Both the position numbers and the translations under genes were made by a program. DNA of 64,000 nucleotides, from assembly GCF_040712315.1 (NCBI RefSeq), contig NC_134020.1:32461751-32525750 (forward strand), in the 5' to 3' direction. Shown here in pieces: positions 38,788 through 50,800 of the stretch. Numbering within the stretch: position 1 is the stretch's first letter; every line of letters starts with the position of its first letter. The notes below the pieces were generated by a model. The model searched no databases, was not told where the DNA came from, and saw nothing but the letters and a program-made list of their open reading frames with translations. The stretch is from Castanea sativa (lineage: Eukaryota > Streptophyta > Magnoliopsida > Fagales > Fagaceae).

Positions 38788-40076
38788 TCAGTCTTGAACT
38801 ATGACGGTTTCTTCAAGGCCGTCGGGCAACGACTGGTGAGAATCAGCGACAATTGTTTCTTCTGCGGCTTTAGCGACCCCGTCATCACCTGGAACCTCGC
38901 CAAAAAGTTCCTCCGTCCCTTCAGAGTCGACGGGGTGAGCAGGGGTTTGGGCCTCGGCATCTATAGTTATGTGAGCTAAGTCCAAGTCAGGGAATGATGC
39001 CTTCACCTGACGGATGCAGTCATCGAACCCGTCGCTAAAAGAAGAACCAAGCTCCATCAGAAGCGCGTCGGAGTCACGATACTCTCTGACGGCATCAACT
39101 TTAGCTTGACGGACATTGTCGTCATGAGCTTTCACCGTCTTCCTAAGCAGCTCAACCTCCTTTTCTAAGTTCTCCCGAGCCTGCTCGGAGAGCGTCAGCT
39201 TCTGCTCATGACGGACCCTCCACAGCTTCAACTCGTCCAATTCTTCTACCGTCGCCTTTGCCTTTGCACGTACTCGTTCAAGGGCTCTCTCCTGGGCCAG
39301 GCAACGGTCTGACAAGCCCTTTGCCATTAGCACACCCTGCCACAGTTCGGATAGAAATAAGTTGAAAACGGAAAGGAACGAGACGAAGTCAAAATGACAG
39401 AATTAGCCTATGACGGACACTAACCTGAGCTAAGCTGAACAGACATGTCTTAGCCATGGCTTCGGTGGCATGATTTCCAAGGTCTTCGTAGTCATCATCA
39501 GTTATAATGGAACCAATACGACGGAGAGCATATTGGGGGTCTTCGCGAAGCAGGACGGGGGGCTTCTCCTTCACGGGGTCAAGGTTGGTCATCAGGCCCT
39601 TACCCTTGCCAATTCCAAGCTTGGGAGGCTGTTTCACCATGCCGGACCCCTAACCGGCAGGTAGACCCGTCACAAGTTTATGCTTTTTGGAATGACGGTC
39701 CCATCTCTCAGAGGATGGTCTTTTAGGGGCCGTCTGTGACGGATCCATTGATGAACCGTCGCCCTCTTGTTTCTTTTTTGCCGCCCGCTGTTTAATAGCC
39801 CGTCTCCTAGCGTCATCCATTTCTACAAAAAGAAGACGATTAAAAAAAAAGACTACATAAAGTAAGAATATCGACGGAAGGATTCCAGAACTTACGTTTG
39901 CGTACACCTGCGTCGTATCGGCGGGCGACAGATGTAGGTTCAGGACCGTCACAGTACCAGTGTAACGTGTCTAATGTGACGAGCTTCGACCAGGTCCTTT
40001 CAGACAACTTAGTCTTTTGAAAAATTTTCTCCAGAAAGCCGAACTGTTCGGTTGAAATAGGTGGACGATCCCTAGC

Positions 40077-40111
<35 letters not shown>

Positions 40112-40977
40112 GTTAAGAGTAAACCCATGAAAAACGGGTGACGGTTGATAAGTGGACGGACTCGTACCAGACGGGGGCATTATCCCCCACGTTTTATCTA
40201 CCGGCATGTAGTCGTCATCACCTGGACGACACATCCAATTATCTCCTCGAAGGAAGAAGTAACGACCCTTCTAGTTACGGTTGGAGTCAGGGGTCTCGGA
40301 CACTAGCTTAAGTACCGGACTCCTCGGCACAAAGCTGTACATGCTCCTTGATTTTGTAATTTCAGACGGACGGTAGCAATGGAAAAATTCCTCCACCGTT
40401 AACCGTCTAGCTCCGTCGGACATCACACCATACAATACCTCAATGCTCAGGAAAACCCTCCATGCGTTCGGAGATATCTGAGTGACGGCCAGACCCAGGT
40501 ACTGGAGGAGACGACGATGCAAGGCACTCAGGGGAAAACGGAGACCAGCTTTTAGCATTTGCTCGTAGACCCCAACGTCCTCAAGACCGTAGTAATAGCA
40601 TTTTTCTGATTTGAATGGTAGACGGATGGATATGGTGTCGGGTATTTGGTACTTTTGCCTCAGCGTGTTGAAGTGCGGCTGGCTTGATGGTTGACACGAA
40701 GTAGTTCACCGATCCACGAGGGAGCGGGCGAACTCCCTAAAGCCATCGGGACCTATGACGGATTGGACCGGTGGGTCGACACCATCTAGGTTGTCGGTCG
40801 AGTCATACTACGGCCGTCCCCGTCCACCGCCGCTTCATCTTCCCCATGGGAAGGAGAGCTAGCTAACGGTTCCCTACTCCCCGGGAGGTGTCTTGGTACG
40901 CCGGCCGGCGGGAACACCTCTTCGTAACCCGCTCCCTCGCGGGCATAAGACTAACTACTTGACGCCTCACTAGACAT
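38788..40977 (-). pseudogene. Opposite-strand gene inside the Gypsy element (gypsy-type Transposase_28-like), spliced, disabled
   Basis: Exons read from junctions: 40168-40977 (first exon, damaged), 39896-40075, 39425-39822 and 38788-39336. The three introns (40076-40167, 39823-39895, 39337-39424) have GT-AG ends and keep phase. The first exon encodes MLKAGLRFPLSALHRRLL and ISPNAWRVF, resembling Pfam's putative gypsy-type transposon domain (Transposase_28, from memory). The middle exons are basic (RRRAIKQRAAKKKQ). The last exon is a coiled-coil-like Glu/Lys/Leu stretch followed by an acidic tail. Lesions are TAG at 40951-40953, frameshifts near 40780 and 40705, TAG at 40271-40273 in place of Trp, and TAG near 39651. 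Opposite-strand genes occur in Grande and Retand-type elements. Their function is unknown, and none is claimed here. Confidence 0.75.
40081..40109. repeat. A29 homopolymer (T29 on the gene strand)
   Basis: It lies in the first intron of the opposite-strand gene, a few bases upstream of its acceptor TTTACAG, so it acts as an extreme polypyrimidine tract. Confidence 0.9.
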
Positions 40978-41219
40978 CTGACACCTACATATGACGGGTA
41001 AAGGAAGCCTAAGGCTCTAGATTTGTACCGACGACGAGACCAACAAGAAAAATAAGGAACGAAACATTATATAAGAATAACTTACAAGCAGACGGCGAGA
41101 AAACACGACGGAGAAATTATCGGCACAAAGGAGACGGTTACTTTCTGAAAAAGGTTGACGGTTGCGCTCTGAACAGCAGAAGATTTTCTAAAAAGTGTAA
41201 AAGTGAATATGGTGGGTGG

Positions 41220-41228
41220 TATATATAA
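41220..41228 (-). promoter_or_regulatory. Candidate TATA box for the opposite-strand gene
   Basis: The minus strand reads CTTATATATACC about 240 bp before the ATG at 40977. Between them are a possible 5' UTR donor (GTAAGTTATTC near 41085) and acceptor (GTGTCAG just before the ATG). The motif is nearly symmetric, so the strand is inferred from context. Confidence 0.45.
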
Positions 41229-41348
41229 GGGGAAAAGCGCAGTAAACGAGGGGACGCCTCGATTCCAGTGAACAGCCATTGAAATCCCCCCACGTGTCCC
41301 TGATCATTTATGACAGCATTCCAGCTTGTCCGTCAGAAATTCTAACCG

Positions 41349-41393
41349 TCATTCCATGAAACCGCTTGGGAGAGATGACGGTATCATGGAATG
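41349..41393. repeat. Stem-loop just upstream of the polypurine tract
   Basis: TCATTCCATGAAACCG pairs with CGGTATCATGGAATGA, with small bulges. The hairpin ends next to the purine run that primes plus-strand synthesis. Confidence 0.65.
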
Positions 41394-41403
41394 AGGGGGC
41401 AAC
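41391..41403 (+). promoter_or_regulatory. Polypurine tract
   Basis: TGAGGGGGCAAC directly precedes the TG of the 3' LTR. Confidence 0.7.
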
Positions 41404-41980
41404 TGATAGGGGATAAAATCAACATGACGGTACCACCACATATGGTTAAAATCATTACAATAGGGTGACGGGTTATATGACCAAGGAGGACAGATGAGTA
41501 GTGGACGGACGAGTAGAATGCACGCACATAATTTCTCTCGTCATTCTCCGGGCTACCTCAAATCACACTATATGATTGGGGTTGACGTGGCCTTGATTGT
41601 AATTCACGCCAACGTATGTATGAAGAATTCTTGCACTACACGTTAGCCTTAATTGAAGATTCGTATAAGGAAAAGAACTCTAAGAGATACGAAATTCCAC
41701 GAGTTACTCTCCTAGAAGGAAAGGACTTCTTGACCAAGGCGTGAATTTCGGCCCTACGCTACTATATATACTCCAAAACTCTCACAAAGCAAGGTACGCA
41801 TAATTATCTCAACTCTAGCACTCTAGGGTTGAAAAATAAGACTCTAACTTGACCTTCGGAGGGTTTTTGGCCGGCACCACACCGGTGCTCTCTTTTAGGT
41901 CCTCTTTTTCCCTTTTTTGCAGGTGTTGCTTTGGTGAGTAGAGTGCTTGCGACTTACTGGTGATTTTTTCGGCATCATCA
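41404..41980 (+). repeat. 3' LTR
   Basis: 577 bp, the same length and ends as the 5' LTR, with about 19 differences by eye. Confidence 0.95.
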
Positions 41981-41985
41981 GTTTT

Positions 41986-42805
41986 GATACATTAACTATA
42001 GGGGGATGACACCATAGATGGAATAATGGAACCCAGTCTTTCTTTATGGGGGAGCCAAACATATTATTGGACTAGGAGACTTTTGGACAGTTAGATAAGA
42101 TACGAGGAAAGAAAACATTAACATATGATGTTGTCATTTTCTGTATTCTGGCTTAGGGAGCTCATTTGCTCCTTCTACCTCTAGCTCCACCGATTATAGC
42201 ATACTGAAATGTCGAAATTCTGCTTGAAATCAAGAGAGTTTGAGATAATAATGCTATAAATATAAACTATTTTTCAACATTTTTACAAACTATTGATGTG
42301 GCAAATTCTTACTGATTCTCATCTAAATTCACCACTAACATCACTTTTTTACTTACTAATAATCATCCACCACAACAACTGTTTATAAAATAATTCGTGA
42401 GTTAAACATTATCCTAAAAAAAACAAAGTTACATAATGTGTAGGATATGCTAAATCCTAAAAAGACAAAGTCACATAATGTGTAGGATATAATGAAATGG
42501 ACAGATGAAATGAATTTGGTCATTAGCTAGTAGTAGAATATATTGGTGAACAAAACATGACTCGCTTTTTAAAAAGTGCTGTGGCATATGACAGATGACC
42601 ACGCCCAACGGCAAAGGCCCCATGAAAAAGACTTTATTTGCGTCTTCCCACCACAATGAGGGCAACTGGGTCATGCTTTGTTGTGACAGGTTTAATTTGT
42701 TGCCTTTAATTTTTATGCCTCACTCGATTTGACTCAATATTTATTCAGTGGGACTTGAGTTTAATAAGAGTAATTATTTGTTGGTGAATTGGTAAAAACC
42801 TTAGC
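41986..42805. other. Intergenic DNA right of the Gypsy insertion, no gene seen
   Basis: It contains a two-copy direct repeat of about 26 bp (ACATAATGTGTAGGATAT) near 42430 and 42473. The minus-strand ORF here has no known domain. Confidence 0.5.
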
Positions 42806-42809
42806 AATA

Positions 42810-42990
42810 AATTTGATCACCGCGCACCCTTGGTGCAGTAGTCACTCTACAAGTATAAGTGTTTGTGAGGTGTGGGGGGCAAGGGTAAGGATTCAAGTCT
42901 CCAGGAGTGAGTTTCACACATATATACACTTAGATTAGGTTAAAATAAAAATTCTATCTTGTATAAAATAAATAAATAAATAAATAAAAA
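42810..42990 (+). mobile_element. Probable SINE of a second family
   Basis: CCTTGGTGCAGTAGTCACTC resembles an A-box region, and GGATTCAAGTCTCC downstream resembles a B box. The sequence ends in a (AAAT)n tail. No clean target duplication was found. Confidence 0.5.
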
Positions 42991-43084
42991 GGCAATAAGT
43001 CTAATTATCAAATGATTAATAATTTATCATGATAATCATGAAGAAACAGGGGGAAAAAAGTAGAGAAAGTTAATCAAACATTTT

Positions 43085-43432
43085 GACAATGGTAAAAAAA
43101 ATGTTTGGATGGAGGAATCAAGTGCAGAAAAAATGTGAGGGGAGGAGGTGGAAAGAAATGTTTCACGTTTTATATTTCATTCCTTCATTGTAATGATGAT
43201 TTTACTATATATTCATTTTTAATGATATGATTTCACCACATGAAAATTACTTGTTCTAGATAATGGTAAAAAAAATGTTTGGATGGAGGAAACAAATGCA
43301 GAAAAAATGTGAGGGGAGGAGGTGGAAAGAAATGTTTCACGTTTCATATTTCATTCCTTCATTGTAATGATGATTTTACTATATATTCATTTTTAATGAT
43401 ATGATTTCACCACATGAAAATTACTTGTTCTA
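43085..43432. repeat. Tandem duplication, two 174-bp copies
   Basis: The two copies (about 43085-43258 and 43259-43432) are nearly identical over their full length, with about five differences. They begin AATGGTAAAAAAAATGTTTG and end ACTTGTTCTA. No coding role. Confidence 0.92.
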
Positions 43433-43573
43433 TCAGATCTCTTAAAGGGAAGCAAAAGGTTAAAAATAGTTCACTCTCAAAAAAAAAAAAAAAAGGTTAA
43501 AAATAGTAAATACATAATAAGAAAACCCAAAATGAGGGATAAATTTTAATACTGGATCATAAAAAAAAAAAGA

Positions 43574-43644
43574 TGCACCAGCCGGGAATCGAACCCGGGT
43601 CTGTACCGTGGCAGGGTACTATTCTACCACTAGACCACTGGTGC
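43574..43644 (-). tRNA. trnG-GCC: tRNA-Gly, anticodon GCC
   Basis: The 71-nt gene folds as a tRNA: acceptor stem GCACCAG/CTGGTGC with discriminator A, A box TGGTCTAGTGGTA, anticodon loop around CTGCCAC (GCC), and B box GGGTTCGATTCCC. CCA is not encoded, as in nuclear genes. A T12 run on the minus strand just past the 3' end (43561-43572) serves as the RNA polymerase III terminator. It supplies the glycine tRNA reading GGC and GGU codons. Confidence 0.97.
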
Positions 43645-44870
43645 TTCTTGTTAATTGGCTTATTTGTAATTATATTTTCCGTACTTGTTTTTTTTTTTTT
43701 CCATCTTTCCAAGAGTTCAAAGCGGATATTAAAATAGAAAACAATAGGATTGAGATTGGTGCTTTTTTGATAACTCCTTGAGTTGACATTAATCATCATT
43801 ATTATAAAATTGTGAATCAATCACTTTCACCAAATAACATGTGAATCAATAATGTTAATATTTAATTGTTTTTTTATAGAAAAAAGAATAGAACAGAAAC
43901 TGTTGAATTATTGGTGCATTTCATTGTCAAGAAAAAAAATGTTTTGAAGCTTTATCCATTGCTAATATTCGAGATGAATATACTTCATCATCAATTGGAA
44001 TTGAGACCTTGGTTAATTTGTGCTCTCATCTTACGTAAGAATTGGAATCACACTCTGATTCTGGTTCCTACGTCTCAAATATGACCTAGTGGTAAACATA
44101 AACAAATCCATGTAAATAGAGCTTCGCATCAAACATAATGATTCATGAGCTCCAAGGTATACTGTGTTATAGCAGATCAATCCAAAATGGTTTCAATTTT
44201 TTAAGCACTTGCAAGTTGCGAGTTGTGAGTTGTGAGTTGCGAGTTGCGGCGAGTGTCCCTTACAATTGTGCATGACCACACCAGAATAGGTGGTCTCAAA
44301 GTGAAAATACCATAATTGGATACAATCATGATTGTAATTCAACTATCAAACATTTTTTGGAATTTTCTTTTCCAGTTCAACATCCAAATTTTCTCATGTA
44401 TATACGTTCTGGAAACGATTGTAATTCAACATAACAATCTCTAAACATTTTATCTGTGCTAGTTATTAAGACAACTAACTACAATCATTAAAAACTAAAT
44501 TTCAAAATTCAGGCAAACATCACCTGGTATATACTAAAAATGAAGCCAACAAAACGTGGATGAAGGAAGCTGTGGTGCTAGAGGTATGTACAAAATGGAT
44601 TCTTGTACATCATACCAACAACAACCGCAACATAGGAGGGGAGAGGGGAGAGCGCAGGGGAAGAAAGCAAAAGAGAAAAGAGGAATGTATTCCCTAAACC
44701 TTAGGTGAAATTGTTAGTATCTATGGTTATTCTCACTGTCTACATTCTATGTATTTGACTGTCCTGCCATATTCATTCATATATGTATTGACTGTGCTTT
44801 CATCTCCATTCATGAATGTATTGAGAGAAAGTCGATATTATATTTGTTTTGGTTTTTCCGTCCACCGCAG
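43645..44870. other. Intergenic DNA and 3' flank of the nucleotidyltransferase gene
   Basis: AT-rich sequence with a short GAGTTGY tandem repeat (7-bp unit, about 44218-44250). No poly(A) signal was confidently chosen. Confidence 0.5.
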
Positions 44871-47800
44871 TCAGTGGGAGAGTGGGGGGAAATCATCTTC
44901 ATCTTTCAAATGATAAAACTGAACTTCAACCCTGCATGCCAAACCCACAGAGTGAGCTTTAGACAACACCTTAGAGGAAAAGAAAATCTATCAATTAAGA
45001 GGAAATTTCTAGGAAGTTAATCTTACCTTTCTTCATTATTTCCCAGTAATGGTTTAAGACTCTGCAGTACAGGTGCTACAGAGCTTGAAGCAGAGACTAA
45101 AGGTTGTGAAGTGCCCAACTCTGGCTGACTGCTCTGCTCCGGCAAGGGCGCTCCCCAAGGCTGGGGGCAAAGAGACACAGATTCAAATTTCTCAGATGGG
45201 TAAGAGAAGCCATTTGCATGGGAAGAACCCCATTTGGAAAGATGAGGAGATTGATGAGAATCTGATGATCCAGACTTCCCACGGCCTAGAACTGGGAACT
45301 CATCATGCGAGAGCTCATGGCAGCCTTCATCAGATGAGTTCACCTCTCGTGGAGCTGGAGCCAATCCATTTTTATGAGTGTGTCTCTGCAACTCACCATG
45401 AGCATCCACTGCATGTTTCCTTCCTTTTTCTGGAACTGGCGTGACTCCATATGAATGGCAATTCTGCTATATTATAAGCACAAGATAATTATCAGATTAT
45501 AAAGCTCATGAATAAAAAGCTCAATTGGATGCTATCCCAAATTAAATGATTCAACAGAAAAGACAAATGTTAAAAATTCCAATTTTGCGATGACATACCA
45601 GTTTTGGGAAATATGTCCCCGTTCCTCGTGGTTTTTTTTTTTCTTCTAGACCATAAGCAGCACATGATGAAGTGAGATGACTCACATCATAAAATCGTGT
45701 TCCTAAAGCAACACCGTTTTTGCTCATCTGAGAATGAACATTCTTCTTGATCTGTTGTGTTTCCCATGGTTTCATAATCTGTAACTGAGGTGACACTGGA
45801 GGACTGGGCAATTGAGGCGGAGATACAGCATACCCATGGCAATGCTGACCATATCGCAGATTCCTAAGGTGACTATCATAATCTCCACTAAGGTCCAGAA
45901 GGCATTTTAAAGCTTCTGAGCTTCCAGAAACTCGAACAATATATCTCTCACCATTACGAGGGGAGATATTAGCAACAGAGCTGGAAATTGCCGAACATGT
46001 AGATGTCATACCTTCTTGATTAATACATGAGCAAACTGAATTGCTACCCACTAACTTCTCTTTGACTTCAGAACATAAAGCAGAGCCCATCTCATCGTTT
46101 ATGACAGAATTCAAAGGCAGGTTTTGACAAGGTTTCCGATTTTCAATCTTCTCATCGATGACGTCAGAATTTTGAGGCATGTTCAGACAAGGATTCCGAT
46201 TTTCAATCTTTTCATTCTTTCTGGACAATCCTGAATTATTAAAATGACTAGCACGATGAAAGTTCCCCAATACCAAAGAACCCAAGGTGCTATCCAGAGA
46301 CAAACAATTGCACGAGTCATTTGTACTTCTTATATCCACAGTTCCAGAGGTTGCAAGCTGTTTAGCATCCCCAGAAAAACGATATTTAGCATTTCGCTCC
46401 ACAGGGTGGTCCAATTCTGGGACCAGCTCAGAGGAAACCACTTTCTGTAAGTGTCTTTCTGATCCATTTAAAATTCTAGACGTGACTTCAATGCCTGATA
46501 TCTTATCATCATGGAAACCAAAACTGGATTTTAGAAACACCTTGTCTTCAGAGCATAGTACAGAGTGTAATTTTAAGGATGAAAGGTCAGAATCTATGTC
46601 AGTCCAACAATTGCTTCGATGCCTATCCAAAGTATTTGAAAAGAACTTGTTGAGCTCATTTGCTATTCTTTCTCCCGGTAACATCAAAATCCAGCCAAGC
46701 TTGCGAGCCCCATATCTAAAAGCACTACGTATTCGATAGAAATTACCTGGCACAAAACCCATGAGTGTGCTGGAACAGAGAATTCACAAAGATATGGTTG
46801 ACAAGGACAGCAACACCAACATATGGACCAATAGGGCAATAGGTTTTCAACAAGCTTTAAATTATAATAACAATAAATAATAAAATGTGAGGCTCTTGCC
46901 TTCGTGCCTTTTTCATGGGTTAAGGCGCTCACCTTTCTCTACTAGGCTCTAAAGGCGAGCATCTCACTATAGGTGCCTCACCTTAGAACCTTAGAGACGC
47001 CTAGGTGAGTGCCCAACTTGTCTTTGACTACCATGAAATACAGTTAATTGGTGTTTCACTGGCAATGATTAATTTAGCAAGAAGTGGTAACGTCAGTGTG
47101 AGAAGCCCTGAAGTAGAAATGATTCAGGAAGTGAAAGAACTGGTGATACAGCAACAAACTGTTCCTATTTTTACAGTTCAGATTTATGGCAATGGAGAAC
47201 ATAATAGGTATTTGTGCCAACAGCAGTAGCATTGTACAAGCCATGTACTTAACGACCATTGTGTTATTAGCAATAACTGTGCTGCCCTGATACCCATGTT
47301 TTGGGCATGAAGAATAGCAAATTCTCTAACATCAGGATCAATAATTCCCTACCAACAAGGCCAAAGGGCTCTAGCTCAAATGGCACCTCCTCCTTTGTAA
47401 GAGTAAGATAGAGAGGTTGCAAGCTCAAGACCATATGAATACATGTGTAATTACCCCAAAAAAAAAAAAAAAACACCTGCCTAGAAGATCAAAATCAAAT
47501 GGCACCTCCTCTCCCCTAAAAACAGGGTGTAGGCTATTGGTGTGTGCCAAGGTTCCTATGTAACTTAAATATCATAAAAGAAAAATATTCCTGCCACCCT
47601 TAGCACTTTTCCCCTACAAAGATCACCATAATTTTTAACTTCCACTTTGATACATTTCAAAATAGAGAAATTTCTACTAGAGCGGGTGCTATACGAGAAC
47701 AATTAGACATTCTGGATTTGCTTCTTTTCTTTTCTTTTTTCTAATGGTTAGAAAAATTAGTTTTAAAGTTTACTAAGAAACAGATTTTTTTTTCCCACAG

Positions 47801-50800
47801 AAGGCATCAAATTGATTCCAGGAGGCTATCAAAAATTCAAATACTGTGTCCACTTTAATTGTGCGCAAACCATCCTATTTACACAGTCCTAATATTCTAG
47901 CTTTCACAATTAATTTTGCTGATTATACACATGCATGTGAAAACATACGCGCTTAATGAAAATGCAAACTCATTCTGTTAAGATACAACAACAACAAGCC
48001 TTAATCCCAAATTTTTTGGGTCGGCAATGGATCCTTAACAGATTAATTAGGCTTGACCACATGCAAACTCATTCTATTAAGATATTTTGTCAAAAATTTA
48101 GCTGCCTTCATACCTAAATGTAATTATTTTTTCTCTACAGAAGACATTAATTTTTTTTTTTTCAAATATTTGCATATTGTTGCAATCATACGTTTTTAAC
48201 TTGCAGAGAACATTTCAAAATTAAAGGTTATTGTAACAATTTTTTTTTTTGATAATTCCATAGCTGGAAGTGGGGAGGTTAAAGGTGACTAGAATTAAAC
48301 ATAGGAGTTTCTACAAAATGGAGTTTTTGTCAGTTTAGAACAAAGAACCTTTTAGAAACAAACCTACACATACTCTAAAAGCATCACAATAGAAGCAAGA
48401 AGAATCATACCTCTATTGACACTACGCCCAAGGTTGTTGTTTTCTTTAAGTGGATCAATAATGTTAAGATGCTTCTGGGTGAATGCTCGTGAATTCGTCT
48501 CAGACCCCTTTGGTGACACTGAGAACATCTCAGCACAGTTTCTGAGAAATTCTTCACTTAGCAATAGATCATCTCCCCCATTTTCTTGTACCTCAGCTGA
48601 AGAGAGTGAGAGGGATTAAAAAAAAACAAAAACAAAAATGAAGCCATCCAACATCACAAAGACTAAAGGATATTACTTACCTACAATATCAGGTAGAGAA
48701 GATTTACAAACTGGTCCACTTAAACTGATACAATAACTTTCCCAATCAAATCTGCTGAAGTAATCTAAAAATCTGTAGAGAACCTATTTGGGGGGGAAAA
48801 AGAAAAAATTAAATTAAGTATTCAATCTAATATATATGCATCTACTAAGCAATTCAATTTTAATTTGTAAGAGCACTCACTGCTAAAGGTGCATTTAGGG
48901 AAGAATGAAATTGATGGAAAATATAAAGGACCAATGTCTCCAAAGCATAGGTTGAAAGCAAACCATGATGGGCACCAAGAATACGACTTTCATAATAGCA
49001 CCAAGCTTTTATCAGAATAATGCTGCGCTTAAAGAGATGATCTTTACCAACAAGGCGATCAACCTGCATACAGGTAGCATTGGAAATGTGAAATTTCTAG
49101 AAGGCAGCACTGAGTCAACTCCATATTCCATATTGTTTAAGGAAGTTATGGAGCCATTAGAATGAAGACATGCCATTCTTTGAATCCTTGAAGTGTGCAC
49201 ATATGCACAGAAACGCATACAATGGAATGATTTCCATGGTGTTTCAAGGTATAAATCTAAGGAATGCAGCCATAAGAATGTAAACATGCACAGCCCAATG
49301 CACACAAATAATATATATTACATACAAAAGAAATTCGTTTCAAATACTACTAAAAAGAAAAGAAGTTACAAATTCAAAATGTTTTTTTTTATGAAATAGG
49401 ATCATATATCCTGCAAGATAAAAGATACCAAGCATGGTAATCACATTTAAAATCTTAAAAGGTAGCCTTACATCATACCCGTTCAAGAAAACAAAGTGTA
49501 CATAGTCCTCCTAACTGATTGAACGATATATCTACCACTATATTCCGTACAATGCATTTCACAAGCTTAACCTGCCACCATTAAACACAGATGCAATTTA
49601 ATATAAAAAAATATAACAGGTAAATATTCAATTACATAACATGTCGTCCATGCAAATAACAGAACTTCTAACAAAGAATTTCAATTTCAAAAATATGAGA
49701 TAACAAGGCATGAAAATGCCAGCCCACATGCATATGACATGTGAGCCAATCCACCTAAAAAAATTTAAATTCAAAAAAGACAAGTGAATAAGGTGGGGGG
49801 AACCTCAGCATCAATGCAATGGACATCCTTCACTTCAAACCGAGCAGCTTCATTATGTTCTTCTTCCCTCAGAACAGCATGAACATCAGATACCCAGGCA
49901 TCCTCAACACTTGGACAACTAAGGACAGTCAAATCAATATCTCCATCAGGAAGATATGTTTTTAGTGGAACTGATCCATATGGGACGACCTGTAAACATA
50001 AGCACAAATCAAGAAACTCAACTTGTAAGAACTTCAATGAAATGGGCTTCAAAAAAAGAACTTCAATGAAATGGAGCAACAACCCCCCAGTGTTACTTGC
50101 TCCCCAATAGTGATATTCTAAAATTGTATTACATCCATAGATTACAATTTTTTTTTTAGTTCGTCCATAAATTATAATTGAGCAGATGAATCCTAATCTT
50201 GTAATAATAGAAGGATCTGTCAGCCTTACTCAAGATACAATACTTCAGTCCAATGATGTAGGTTATCCAAATTATTAAGATCATCTTCATGAATCCCTTT
50301 GTTTAATACTAAAATAAAATACATATTTTTTCTTAGTTTATATCTATTAAATTACCGATTGTCCCAAAAGCTTAAGCTTAAGCTATTAGGAAATGGTGAA
50401 TTTAGTTACTTAACCATAAGTTTAACACACCCCCTCACTTGTGGGCCTAAACTTTCCCTGTATAAGTGGGGGCCTAACAAGTGAGAATTTTATATTTTAA
50501 AAGGGAGGTAGAGTAAAACCAAGGATTAAACTCAGGATCTCCTGCTCTGATACCATGTTAAATTACCGATTGTCCCAAAAGCTTAAGCTATTAGGAAATG
50601 GTGAATTTAATTACTTAACTATAAGTTTAACAATATCCTAAGAGATACTGCCCTTCCTTTTGTCGAATCTAATTTGACTATTACAAATCAAAGCATAACA
50701 CCACTATGTACATTTAAGCCCTCCAACCTCCAATCAGAGCCTGATAAACCCTGTAACTAACAAGGCTCAAAAGACAGCCACCTGTACTGAAGAAAGCAAA

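Larger units (their letters stand above)
31579..41980 (+). mobile_element. Gypsy LTR retrotransposon, Tat-type, structurally complete, 10,402 bp
   Basis: Two LTRs of exactly 577 bp begin TGATAGGGG and end CATCATCA. GTTTT at 31574-31578 and 41981-41985 is an exact target duplication. By eye the LTRs differ at about 19 positions (about 3.3%), mostly transitions, so the insertion is moderately old. Inside, on the plus strand, are gag, protease, reverse transcriptase with RNase H, a second RNase H and integrase, in the Gypsy order. The second RNase H, the DNGSS-type protease motif and an opposite-strand gene near the 3' LTR point to the Tat group. Coding regions have stops and frameshifts, so this copy is not autonomous. 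Confidence 0.95.

Noticed and set aside
45073..45444. 123-codon plus-strand ORF
   Set aside because: Antisense of exon 8 of the nucleotidyltransferase gene; the same holds for the plus-strand ORFs at 46244-46739.
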